Below are positions 15,955 to 26,815 of a stretch of DNA of 64,000 bases, piece by piece. Each line of letters begins with the position of its first letter. Position 1 is the first letter of the stretch. The notes beneath the pieces were generated by a model. It saw nothing but the letters and a program-made list of their open reading frames with translations, ran no database searches and had not been told where the DNA came from. The position numbers and the translations under genes were made by a program. Origin of the DNA: Escarpia spicata (taxonomy: Eukaryota; Annelida; Polychaeta; Sabellida; Siboglinidae); assembly GCA_963995525.1 (NCBI GenBank), contig OZ023210.1, positions 6,140,855 to 6,204,854 on the forward strand, given 5' to 3'.

Positions 15955-17340
15955 TCATGCAAATGTCATCTCCGACGTACCCCAAGGCTCAGTCCTTGGC
16001 CCGGTCCTTTTCCTACTGTACATAAATGACACCACCAATTCAATCAATTCAACTATCAGACTCTTTGTCGATGACTCGATCCTATATAGAGAAATCCAAA
16101 CACCTGCAGACCATAACATCCTTCAAACAAACCCAAACAAACTAGCCGACTGGACAGACAAGTGGCAAATGAACTTCAATATCCCAAAGTGTCAACTTCT
16201 CAGAATTACCCATAAACGCAAACCAAGCCACTTCACTTACACCATCTCAAACCAACCAGTTTCCCAAGACGATTCACACCCCTATCTTGGCATCACAATA
16301 GATTCCAAACTGTCGTGGACAAAGCATGTTAACACCACTGCATCTCAATCTGCTAGAACAATTGGCCTCCTTAAACGCTCTCTCCACCCTGCAACATCTA
16401 AAGTTAAGGAAACAGTCTACAATATGTTGTAAGGCCAAAACTAGTGTACGGAGCTGTAGCCTGGAATCCCTATACGCAAAGTAACATTGATACACTTGAA
16501 AAAATCCAAAGAAGCGCAGCTAGATTTAATTTAAATGACCACCGCCACACAACAAGCGTAACCAGCCTCATAAATAAAATTGGTTGACAGACTCTAGAAA
16601 GAAGATGATTACAACACCAACTTACCTTCTTCTACAAAATAAAACACAACCTCCTGAACATTACCCTACCACAACATCTTATAGTCCCAAGGTCCCGTAC
16701 ACGAAACATTACCCTACCACAACATCTTATAGTCCCATCCTCCCGTACACGAAACATTACCCTACCACAACATCTTATAGTCCCAAGGTCCCGTACACGA
16801 AACATTACCCTACCACAACATCTTATAGTCCCATCCTCCCGTACACGAAACATTACCCTACCACAACATCTTATAGTCCCATCCTCCCGTACATGAAACA
16901 TTACCCTACCACAACATCTTATAGTCCCATGCTCCCGTACACGAAACATTACCCTACCACAACATCTTATAGTCCCATGCTCCCGTACACGAAACATTAC
17001 CCTACCACAACATCTTATAGTCCCGTGCTCCCGTACACGAAACATTACCCTACCACAACATCTTATAGTCCCGTGCTCCCGTACACGAAACAGCGATCCA
17101 AACAAATACATACAAATACATGCACGCATAAATACATATGCATATTCATTCTATCCTAGAGTTATAAGAGCTTGGAATCTACTCCGCCCCAGAAAAAATA
17201 AGCCTACCCACACTATACCCATTCCAACAAGCTCTGAGTACCACCAACCTTGTTGCGCCAGCCCACCTTACCAGACTATAGACAAAGACAGAGACTGTGT
17301 TTTTAATCTGCACAAATTATTGCACTTGTTTTACATAATT
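15955..17340 (+). pseudogene. CR1/Jockey-group LINE reverse transcriptase, 3' part, degenerate
   Basis: Translation across frames gives the RT core box DVPQGSVLGPVLFLLYINDT (about 15973-16030), then LFVDDSILYRE. Here the catalytic (Y/F)ADD reads FVDD, a substitution at the second position. NFNIPKCQLLRITHKRK and HPYLGITIDSKLSWTKH (16169-16432) follow, then LVYGAVAWNPYTQSN, and a C-terminal stretch YPRVIRAWNLLRPRKNKP after 17140. Frameshifts and stops break it. A 48-bp minisatellite has expanded inside the 3' coding region. The 5' part (endonuclease, RT N-terminus) is absent, as in a 5'-truncated copy. Confidence 0.75.
16659..17090 (+). repeat. 48-bp minisatellite, nine copies, inside LINE coding sequence
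   Basis: The unit begins CATTACCCTACCACAACATC and varies mainly at the AAGGT/ATCCT/ATGCT/GTGCT block. As 48 is a multiple of three, an open frame of KHYPTTTSYSPxxPYT units results. The unit derives from the LINE's own 3' ORF, so the open frame is not a separate gene. Confidence 0.9.
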
Positions 17341-17459
17341 ATTTGTTTTATTTTCTTTTAAAATTATTTGTCAAATTCAGTTTCACGCACCCTTTGCAAT
17401 GCGCACTGCACATCTCCAAGGTTAGCCCCAGAAGGGGCTGTGTGGAGAAGCAACACCTA

Positions 17460-17975
17460 ACACCATCTTCTTCTTCTCCTTTTTTTGCTGTCTTCGACGT
17501 CTTCTCCTCGTCCGCTTCTTCTAACTATGCCAGGGGAAGTAAACTAGCATACACATGAAAATGGAAAACGTGTCATGAACTCACTGGGCGGTGGTCTTTA
17601 TCTCTAATCCACGTTGTGCGTACATTTTTATTTTATAGAGTGCGAAAACACCCATGCCGAAGCCATCCACAAAAGATGTTATGCCAGGTATTATGCCCAC
17701 ATTCTTCTTCTTCTCCCTATTCTCCCTCTTCTCCTTCTTCATTGTCGTCTTCCTCGTATTCGTCTTCTTCGTCTTCCTCCTCTTCTTCATTTTCTTCCTT
17801 CCGAACCTTTCCTGTCTCTTCCTCCTCGTTACATCTTCCTCCTATTTTTCCTCACATTCGACCTTTTTCCCCTCTTCCCCCTCTTGCCCTTCTCCATCTT
17901 CTCTGTCTCAGTGTTCCTCATGTACTCCTTCGTCCTCTTCTTCTCCTTCCAGCTATTCCTCCTCTTCTACGTTTA
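17460..17975 (+). repeat. Polypyrimidine (CTT/CCT)-rich low-complexity tract
   Basis: 17460-17530 and especially 17700-17965 are almost pure C/T. They open Ser/Leu/Phe-rich frames on the plus strand and Lys-rich frames on the minus strand, which I do not regard as genes. Confidence 0.8.
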
Positions 17976-18387
17976 AAACACGTTTTATTGTAATTCGAGG
18001 TGGAACGTTTCCAACCCATGTGCAGTTAACCAGTGTACAATAGTTCTAAACTGTCGTGTGCGACCTCTTTCATGGACAACCTTTTATGTTTCTAACAATA
18101 CAATTCCTGCAATTAATGAGCGACCACCTGCCAAATGCGACAAACGACCATTCAAACCGATCACGTAAATATAAATATATATGTATTTGACTATTACGCA
18201 GCACATACATAACTAATGTAGGTCATGACTGTATTACGTACTCTAATACAAATGGGTGAAATTAACATATGTTGATAGTAATGACATTTTATTATTTATT
18301 AAAATTATGTACTATATATTACTTCCTAATTCTTTTCGCATTCTTTGAATTGCAACAAGAATATATGTATGTTTACACCGATCGATA

Positions 18388-19256
18388 ATGGATAAATATA
18401 AAGTATTTTGTCAAATAAAAAAAGAGTGCAGTTGTTCCACAGTTCTACAATGCATTACTTGTAAAAGGTACTATCATGTTAATTGTATCATAGTATTGAA
18501 CAAACAAAATACTCGAGATTACTGTGAGTATTGGTATTGTATTATATGTCTGATATTTGTCCATACAATCTAGTTCTAGTTGTTTTCGGCAACGTTCTAT
18601 TAATTTACTAATCTGTATTATTGTGGTTACATAGTAATGGTCTTATGTGGTTCTTTTCCGTCCCAAATTGAGACGGGACCGACATTAACGTGATCTCCGA
18701 GTCACTACACAGTCCCCAATGTTGAGAGTCAGGTTTTTATTCCAAATATCATGCCTGTCCGGTCCGGGTTTCGAACTCAGAGCGCTGGCTTGCCAGGCGG
18801 ATGTGCTAACCACTACACTAGCCGCGCTCCGCACAATCATCTCGACACTGACAGTGAATTTATAGATGTCATATCTGAAAGTTGGATGCATGTTAATATT
18901 TCCTTCTCATTCCAAGAACTAGAAAAGAAAGCTTTCATACCGTTTGGAATTAACAGTGAGTCATCAACATCCTATTTAACTCTGATCCTGATTCAAATTA
19001 TTATTGTGAATTTACTTAATGCATGAATACGTGTCATTATCACATAGAAGATACATTTAATAAGGCATGCTTACAACTAGGTGTAACATATACCACATTC
19101 TCTGTTGTTCATATTAATATAAGAAGTCTGCCTCGTCACCACCAACAATTTGAAAATTATTTAGCCAATTACAATCACTCCTTTTCGATAACTGGATTAT
19201 CGGAAACGTGGCTTCAGGAAAGCACTGTTGATACTTATAACATCGCTGGTTCATGA
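18388..19256 (+). pseudogene. 5' part of a CR1/Jockey-group LINE: PHD-like Cys/His segment and endonuclease start
   Basis: 18388-18573 encodes a Cys/His pattern (CSC...CITCKRYYHVNC...YWYCIIC) like the PHD-type zinc finger found ahead of the endonuclease in some LINEs. After a tRNA-like insertion, 19023-19256 encodes FSVVHINIRSLPRHHQQFEN and SITGLSETWLQES, the start of an EEP endonuclease. The reading stops at 19256, where an RTE-like element has inserted; the same LINE resumes at 22228. It is dead by frameshift and insertion. Confidence 0.7.
18650..18836 (-). repeat. tRNA-derived SINE-like sequence
   Basis: On the minus strand from 18836 the sequence reads GCGCGGCTAGTGTAGTGGTT, an A-box-like head, and about 50 nt later GAGTTCGAAAC, a B-box. 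Stems are imperfect, so I call a tRNA-derived retroposon head rather than a functional tRNA. A non-tRNA body follows towards 18650. It lies inside the 5' part of the LINE. Confidence 0.6.
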
Positions 19257-19344
19257 CCCACAAAACCACAGAAGATAACGTTAACAGCGTGAACGGTTGT
19301 TCTGACAGTTCTAACAGGACACCTCGCTCGGTAGGGATAGTCAT

Positions 19345-20334
19345 GTGCGACTGGTGATACCAGATCGTCATCCAGCTACCGTGTGCAACAGAAAGATTTT
19401 GAATATAGCTACATGGAATGTAAGAACTCTATATCAGATAGGAAAACTAGAAACCATCAAACAAGAAGCGACAAGACTGAGGATAAATATAATGGGAATG
19501 TGTGAAGTTAGATGGACAGAGGCAGGATTGATGACATCAGATAATAACACAATAATTTACTCAGGAGGCGATAAACATGAAAGAGGAGTTGGAATTCTGT
19601 TGGATGAAAAAAGAGCAAAATGCTTACTAGGATACTGGACCATATGGGATCGCATCCTCTTGGTGAAAATCAGTGGCAAACCATTTAACATTAACATCAT
19701 ACAAGTGTACGCACCAATCGCAGACAAATCTGATGAAGAGCACGATACATTTTATAATGATCTTGAATTAGCAAAATCACATTGCAAATCACAGGAGATT
19801 GTAATAGTTATGGGAGACTTTAATGCTAAAGTTGGTGGGGGAAGATGCGAATACATAGTTGGACCATATGGCCTGGGGAGCAGAAATGAGAGAGGAGATA
19901 AACTAATAGAGTGGACAAAATCTCATGACATGATTGTAGGAAACACCTGGTTCCAACAACACTCAAGAAGACTTTGGACTTGGAAAAGTCCAGGAGACCG
20001 AACACGGAACCAAATTGATTATATCTTGGTCAGTAAAAGATTTAGAAATGCCATACTGGTGGCAAAGACCTTTCCCGGGGCAGACTGCGATTCCGACCAT
20101 GTGCCAGTGCGAGCCACACTCCGACTGAAACTGAAGAAAAGGAAAAGAGCAACAAGGAACATAAAACTGGACATGAATGTACTAAAATCAGATTCAGCGA
20201 TCAAAGAGAAATTCAATGTAGCAGTACAAAACAGTTTCAATGTTCTGAATGACATTCAAGATGTTGACGACCAATGGGAACAAATGAAGAGATCAATCAC
20301 ACAGGCTGCAGAAGAAACTATTCCTAGACAATGA
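19345..20334 (+). pseudogene. RTE-like LINE endonuclease (EEP/AP-endonuclease family)
   Basis: The 329-codon frame contains the family signatures in order: LNIATWNVRTLY near the start, MCEVRW with the metal-binding Glu, the INIIQVYAP strand, VIVMGDFNAKVG, NQIDYILV, and the catalytic SDHVPV block. In LINEs this domain nicks target DNA to prime reverse transcription. It ends at a TGA directly before RT-linker sequence in another frame, so the original single ORF is broken. Such frames are often mis-annotated in animals as craniofacial development protein 2-like. Confidence 0.85.
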
Positions 20335-20425
20335 AGAAAAGCACAGAAACATGGATGACTGACGATATTCTAAAGTTGATGGATGAAAGGAGAAAATTAA
20401 GCAAAATCATGATGCATATGTAGCA

Positions 20426-22218
20426 ATGAACAAGGATATAATGGCCAAATGTAATCTAGCGAAAGAGGAATGGCTTAATGAACAATGCAAAGAAATTGAA
20501 CAGAAGAATAAGCACGACACAAAATCCATGCATGCTAGAATAAGAGCAATCACAGGGAAAAGAACATGCTCAGCTACAGGTTGCTTGAAATCTAAAGAAG
20601 GAAACATAATAATGGACAAAGACAAAATACTCGAGAGATGGTCAGAATATATTGGTGAACTGTACGATGATGAAAGGGGTGAAAGACCATCAATTAAGAA
20701 GAACTTTGATGGTCCTCCTATATTGAAGGACGAGGTTCGAAAAGCCATCAGATCAATGAAAAGGGGAAAAGCTGCTGGAGCAGATAATATCACCATTGAA
20801 ATGATTGAGTGTTTAGAGGAATTTGGTAGTGATATAGTAACGTACTTCTTGAACAAAATATATGACAGCGGACGAATCCCAACTGATTTATCCAGATCCA
20901 TTTTTGTAGCAACACCAAAGAAACCAGGTGCGATTGAATGTGAACTACACCGTATAATTAGTCTCATGAGTCACTTCACCAAGATGTTGCTTAAAATTAT
21001 TATGACCAGAATGAGAAACACAATAAAGCCGGAAATTGCCGAAGAACAATGTGGATTTGTAGAAGATAAAGGTATAAGTAATGCAATTTTCATCCTACGA
21101 ACACTGATTGAGAGAGCATTGGAAGTGCAGAAAGATCTGTATGTATGTTTTATTGATTACACAAAGGCATTTGACAGAGTTCGTCATGAAGAAATCATAT
21201 CAATGCTGGAAAGTTTGAACATTGATGGGAAAGATCTGAGAGTTGTGAGAAATCTGTACTGGGAACAAACAGCAGCAATACGAATAGAAAATGACATCAG
21301 TAAATTTCAAGAAATAAAACGTGGTGTAAGACAAGGGTGTGTCCTATCACCCGATCTCTTTTCACTATACACTGAGAGTATCTTACGCACATTAGAAGAT
21401 ATGCCAGGCATTCAAGTAGGGGGATACAACATGCATTATTTACAATATGCAGACGACACGGTACTGATTGATGAGAAAGAAATAGATCTACAACAGATGC
21501 TAGATACAGTAATAAGGGAAAGTGAGAAAAAAGGTCTGTCCCTGAACAAAAAGAAAACAGAAATCATGGTCATCTCAAAGAAAAATTACTTTCCAACATG
21601 CAACATGGTAGCATATGGCACTGTTTTGAAGCAAGTCCGAACGTTTAACTATCTGGGATCACTAATAACATCCGACGGTCGATGCAACGATGAGATAAAG
21701 AGAAGAATTGCTCAAGCCAAAACAGCTTTTCACCACATTAAAAACATTTTAACAAATAAAAATATATCAATTGAAGTGAGAAAACATGTACTGCAATGCT
21801 ACATAGAGCCCATATTGCTATATGGATGTGAATCCTGGACAATAACTAACAGTTCACAAAAAACATAGAAGCCACTGAAATGTGGTTCTTAAGAAGAATG
21901 CTGCGAGTGCCATGGACTGCAAAGCAAAGCAATGAAGTCATCCTTAGGACAGCCAAATCAAAAAGAAAGATCATCAACAAAGTTAGAACACAACAAGCAC
22001 GATTTATAGGCCATGTCACGAGAAAGAAAAAGTTAGAACAAATAGTAACAACAGGAAAGATAGAAGGAAAAAGATCCAGAGGACGCCAGAGAATAAAAAT
22101 AATAGATAGTCTCTCAACATGGTGTGGAAGGAGCACAACAGAACTGCTACAAACTACACACGACCGTGCGGTTTGGAGGGCCATGATCGCCAACGCCTGT
22201 GACAGACATGGCACATAG
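20426..22218 (+). pseudogene. RTE-like LINE reverse transcriptase and C-terminal region
   Basis: The frame 20426-21868 holds RT motifs in order: KAAGADNITIEMI, FVEDKGISNAIF, CFIDYTKAFDRVRH (first catalytic Asp), RGVRQGCVLSPDLFSLY, the intact catalytic YADDTVLI, and FNYLGSLITSDGR. It ends YGCESWTI, then shifts frame to 21880-22218 (MWFLRRMLRVPWTAK, RQQ-type basic tail, ending DRHGT). The shift near 21865 and a break upstream at about 20405 mean it cannot make the intact polyprotein. Confidence 0.85.
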
Positions 22219-22227
22219 AAGAAGAAG

Positions 22228-23880
22228 AAGGTTACCATTATGGTGAATAACTATAGGAACAATAGAAAGGGTGATGGCGTGGCTGTCTGCATAAAATAAT
22301 CGCTTCTTTACAAACGAAGAAAAGCTTTAGACAAAAGTAATGAAGATATAGAGTGTGTGTTTATTGAGTTGGACAAATATATACTTACATGTAAAAGGAA
22401 CGTTATTATAGGAGTTGTGTACAGGCCGCCAGACAAAGACACATATGTATTCACGTCAATCTTGCATGCTGTCTTAAACGTTATCCATACAAAGACCATG
22501 CTTTCATACTTCTCTTAACGCATTTTATTAACTTATTGTTAACTAAATGTATTTTTCCAGACGACACTAACAAAATTAATGTACAACATATTAACATCCT
22601 TCATAAACAAACATAATATCTTATGTGATTACCAGTTTGGATTTAGGAAGAAACATTCTGCAAACATGGCTCTTGTGCAACTAGTAGACACAATTTACAC
22701 AGCTATAAATAATGGTGACTACGTATTAGGAGTTTTTCTTGACTTCAGTAAAGCTTTCGATACAGTTGACCATGGAATACTACTTAATAAACTAGAATAT
22801 TATGGTATTAGAGGTAGGAAGAGCATTTACGTGGCTTGAAAGTTATTTATCTAATAGAACGCAGTATGTTTTATTTGACGGAGTAAAATCGAACATTAGG
22901 TCTATATGCTGTGGTGTCCCACAGGGAGCAGTAATATGGCCACTGTTTTGTTCTGAATCTATATTAACGACATTGTTAACGTATTAGATATCCTCAACAT
23001 TGTCCTATTATATTTGCAGATGATAGAAATGTTTGTGTCAATGGTAACAGTCTTAGCGAGCTAGAATCTTTCATGAATCAAGAACTGCAAAACATACTTA
23101 TTTGGTTAAAGAGCATCAAACTATCTTTAAATATAAGTAAAACACATTTTATTGTATTCAAGTCAGTAAATAAAAAGGTGTCCGATCCAATCACCATCTT
23201 TATTGATGGACTACAAATTACTCAAGTAGAAAGCACACAAAATCTTAGGAATTTTAATCGATGCTAATTTGTTCTGGTCTTTTCATATACAATCTAAAAT
23301 AGGCAAAGCTGTTGGGATTATAAGTAAAGTTAGAAAAACTCTGAGTAGATCAGCCCTTGTAACACTATACTATACATTTTTATATCCATATCTAACTTAT
23401 TGTAAAGAAGTGTGGGGAGGAGCATATAATACACATCTTAGTTCTCTATTCAAATTGCAAAAGTATGCAATTCGGCTAATTAGCTCAGATTAGAGCGCAC
23501 ACAGACCAACTCTTCAAGAAGCTGACCATTTTACCAATAAGAACATTACACGAATACACAGTTGTGCTCTATATGTAAAAAAATTGTAAGAATATGTTTC
23601 CATCGGTTATGACAAGGATGTTCATTAGAAATAACGAACTCCACAAATATAGGACACGCTATGCCGAGTTACCGCATGTGCCGATTAAAAAAAGTAATGT
23701 ATTATATAAAACCAATAGATATCGAGGTGTTAAATTGTGGAACTATACGGCGACAACAGTGGATTGTAATTATGCATTTGTAACGTTTGAACATCAACTC
23801 AAGAAATTGTTGTTAGTAAATAATATTAACGACTTACATAAATAGCATTCTTTGTTGCAATTTTAAATGAAGTATTTATG
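22228..23880 (+). pseudogene. 3' part of the host CR1/Jockey-group LINE
   Basis: The LINE resumes with endonuclease sequence (VNNYRNNRKGDGVAVCIK, then VIIGVVYRPPDKDT at about 22400). It then jumps to RT ([52 protein letters not shown]), the YxDD region in another frame near 23020 (FADDRN-like), IKLSLNISKTHFIVFKS, and a C-terminal end RYRGVKLWNYTATTVDC up to 23845. About a kilobase expected between endonuclease and RT is missing. Several stops and frameshifts are present. Confidence 0.75.
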
Positions 23881-24345
23881 AAAATAGTACTGCTGTGTTA
23901 TGTTGCTGTTTTTCTTCTTCCTTCAGTTACACAAACTGTTATCTTGCACCATGGAATTTACATGTGAGTCTGTGACAAAAGGTGGTGCCAAAAAAGGAGA
24001 CATCTAGTCAAAAATTCATAATGCTTTTTTACTTTGAACTTGATGTTTTCCTGAAAGTGTTATATTTTAGGTGTGTAAAATGATGCATGGCAAGATTACT
24101 GTTGTAGAAGTTCTAGGCTGGTGCATCAATTTATGTCATTAACTGAAACATTTTGTTTGTGATGGTGGACATAACAGTTCTTTGAATTTGACATTTTGGC
24201 ACCATTCAAGAAGCTACCCATCCGTTGTAATAATATTTTGTTGATTTGTTGATTTCTGTTTAGAATAATGGACACTTTTGTAAAATTTGCCTAATGCTTT
24301 ATTTCTTTTCAGTCTTGATTTCATGTCCACGTTTCTGCCCTCAGT
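23881..24345. other. No feature seen
   Basis: AT-rich DNA between the LINE end and the convergent transposase-like pseudogene. It may contain the 3' flank or terminus of either element, but I see no repeat boundary. Confidence 0.35.
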
Positions 24346-26815
24346 CTATTTCTCATGTTCTTCGTTTTTGGCAAACGTCTTGCTGAAACATTCTTGTGGA
24401 TTGTCTTGCAAGCATGGAGGGCAGAAACACGTAAGATTCCTTGTAGCCAACGTGTTATTTCCCATGCGCTTGATGCTGTGAAGCTGACGTGTTCCTGGAA
24501 CGGTCATCACAGCTGATGACGGAATTGATCTGTCAATCTGCTCTGTTGTGATCTGCGTGAAGGAGCGCTTGGTGTGGCAGCATTGGTCTGAAGGGGAATC
24601 AGGCAATGGCAAAGTGTAGTTATCACAGCAGTGCTGGTACATTGCTGCAGCACTTTGTGCAATGCATTCACCCGCACGAATGTCATCATCAACTGCCCTC
24701 TTGATGACGCCTCCACAAGCATCACATGCACTTTTGCCATTCTTGAACCAAAATAACATCTCTCAATGGGAATGTTGATACACGCATTTGAGAGGTGAAA
24801 GAATGGGAGTTTTGATTTGTACTGGGCTGCACACCCATCTGAAAAGACAACAATCTTCTCAACCTTCTCCATCACAGTCAGAAGGTGGTCTGTCGTCTTG
24901 TCAAAGATCGTCTTTACCATATTGGCACCATGACACAAGTCATCTTATCAAACTATCAGATAGTCCGTTACAGTTGCAGAGCAATGAGGGCAATTGTAAT
25001 ACAGCACTGTGGGATGCACGGTCACTTGACTGTAACCCCAATGGGCTGACTGCACTTCATCCTGATGTTTGCAAAGAAAGTTCTCTGCAAAATCACAGAC
25101 AGCCACCGCCCACATCTTGGGGATTGCCGACAGGAGCGTCCTGAACTGGCCAAACTGCCACCTGAAGACGAAGATATGTTTTGAGAATAGTTGCAGTTCC
25201 TTCATCAACTCATCAAGGAGTACCTGCAAGGTTCCATCCTTTGATACTAGTTCTCTCCTCTTGCCACGATCATATTTCACTATTTCCCAAATCTTCCATC
25301 TCACACCTCTATTGTGAAAGGATTGGATCTCCTCTTGCACCTTGACTTCCAGCTTGCTTGGACCGCAGATCGGGCACTTTCGATCCAAACAAGACTGCGT
25401 TGGCTCCTGGCAGAGGTTTTTTTGACAGTGCATCTTTTCCATCAATTGGTTCCCTCAAGTGGCGATTGAACGTGTCCAATTTGAGGTTTACATTCGTGCA
25501 GGTCTCACAAAGGCAATGCCTGTACGTCTGTTTCCTGGACGTGAGGACACTGGTAGGCAAGTTTCGGTATAGAATCCAAAGGGACAACCTATGTTGAGGA
25601 TGCTTTGATTGAAAGTCCTTGTGGATTATTTTCATTCTTTTCTGGAGGATTAATTTTGCATCAATATCTTTTTGGACACAACTTTTTTCCAGGCATGTCC
25701 ACAGACACTTCTTGCAAAAACGAGATGGCTGCTCTACTCGCAGGTGTTTGCTTGCTTTTGTACAATTCCTTTTCAGGCCGTTTCTTAGTTGGAGAGATAA
25801 TGTCAAGCATAAGTTTTCTAGTTGCTAAAACTTTTTTGTTTCGTTGTCTTTTGACTTTACCAAGTTCTTTACAGAAGGAAGTTTTTAATTTTCGTGGGCA
25901 AAGGGAAACTCCTGTGTTCTTTTTGTTTGGGGATGTCTTTGCCTTCCTGAGTAGACTACACACTGATGCACTTTATACGGAACATTTGTTACTTTTCTGA
26001 GTGAGAAGGCGTTTTTTCATTCTGTAGATAGCCTTCTTCCGTGCTTCCTTCCCAGAAGATGGAGGGGTCACATTGGCATACTGCGATGCACTATGTCTGT
26101 CTGCTGGATGAAGTTGTTCTGCCTCTGATGCAGGTGGCAGTGGCATAAAACAGTCTGTTTCGGCGTCTCAAGACTCAGTGGCGATGGCGAAGTCTGTAAA
26201 GTAGGTGGTGGCAGCGTCTCTACACTAGGTGGTAGCAGCGTCTCTACACTAGGTGGTGGCAGCGTCTCTACACTAGGTGGTGGCAGCGTCTCTACATTAG
26301 GTGGTGGCAGCGTCTCTACACTAGGTGGTGGCAGCGTCTCTACACTAGGTGGTAGCAGCGTCTCTACACTAGGTGTTGGCGGCGTCTCTACACTAGGTGG
26401 TGGCAGCGTCTCTACACTAGGTGGTGGCAGCGTCTCTACACTAGGTGGTGGCAGCGTCTCTACACTAGGTGGTGGCAGCGTCTCTACATTAGGTGGTGGC
26501 AGCGTCTCTACACTAGGTGGTGGCAGCGTCTCTACACTAGGTGGTGGCAGCGTCTCTACACTAGGTGTTGGCGGCGTCTCTACACTAGGTGGTGGCGGCG
26601 TCTCTACACTAGGTGTTGGCGGCGTCTCTACACTAGATGGTGGCGGCGTCTCTACACTAGGTGGTGGCGGCGTCTCTATACTAGGTGGTGGCAGCGTCTC
26701 TACACTAGGTGGTGGCAGCGTCTCTACACTAGGTGGTGGCAGCGTCTCTACACTAGGTGATGGCGGGGTCTCAACACGCTGTCTTGGCATCTTTTCTTTC
26801 TGATTGTCGTATGCA
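24346..26815 (-). pseudogene. Broken transposase-like gene with FSDGCAAQYK / GKSACDACGG motifs
   Basis: Minus-strand frames shift into one another (about 25960, 25800, 25450 and 24740). In order they give a Lys/Arg-rich region, RHCLCETCTNVNLKLDTFNR (Cys pair), CPICGPSKLE, WQFGQFRTLL, VCDFAENFLCKHQDEVQSAHW, QVTVHPTVLYYNCPHC, KIVVFSDGCAAQYKSK and, after a frameshift, GKSACDACGGVIKRAVDDD. I recognise this as a widespread family of uncharacterised animal proteins that behaves like a mobile element; the ordered Asp-containing motifs suggest a DDE/RNase-H-type transposase, but that is inference. The proposed N-terminus (ATG at 26790) is a 24-copy VETLPPPS repeat. Part of it is duplicated at about 29805-29965. 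Confidence 0.6.
26200..26775 (-). repeat. 24-bp minisatellite, 24 copies, encoding VETLPPPS repeats
   Basis: The plus-strand unit is TCTCTACACTAGGTGGTGGCAGCG. The array stays open on the minus strand because 24 is a multiple of three. It is at the start of the transposase-like pseudogene frame; whether it was ever translated is unknown. Confidence 0.9.

Larger units (their letters stand above)
19257..22227 (+). mobile_element. RTE-like LINE, near full length, inserted in an older LINE
   Basis: It carries an EEP endonuclease (19345-20334), a reverse transcriptase (20426-21868) and a C-terminal segment (21880-22218), ending in a GAA repeat tail at about 22217-22229. The flanking LINE reads GCTGGTT before it and GGTTACC after it, so GGTT may be a short target duplication. 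At least three frame breaks (about 20332, 20405 and 21865) inactivate it. Confidence 0.85.

Noticed and set aside
16632..17129. Repeat proteins in both directions over the 48-bp array
   Set aside because: The open frames follow from a unit length divisible by three in a minisatellite derived from LINE sequence.
18765..18836. Functional tRNA gene on the minus strand
   Set aside because: A- and B-boxes are present but anticodon and acceptor stems do not pair well; a SINE head is more likely.
19345..20334. Host craniofacial development protein 2-like gene
   Set aside because: The EEP domain is directly followed by RTE-type reverse transcriptase; it belongs to the LINE.
26068..26790. Proline-rich VETLPPPS protein as a stand-alone structural protein
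   Set aside because: There is no signal peptide and the frame is a pure 24-bp minisatellite leading into a decayed transposase-like gene.
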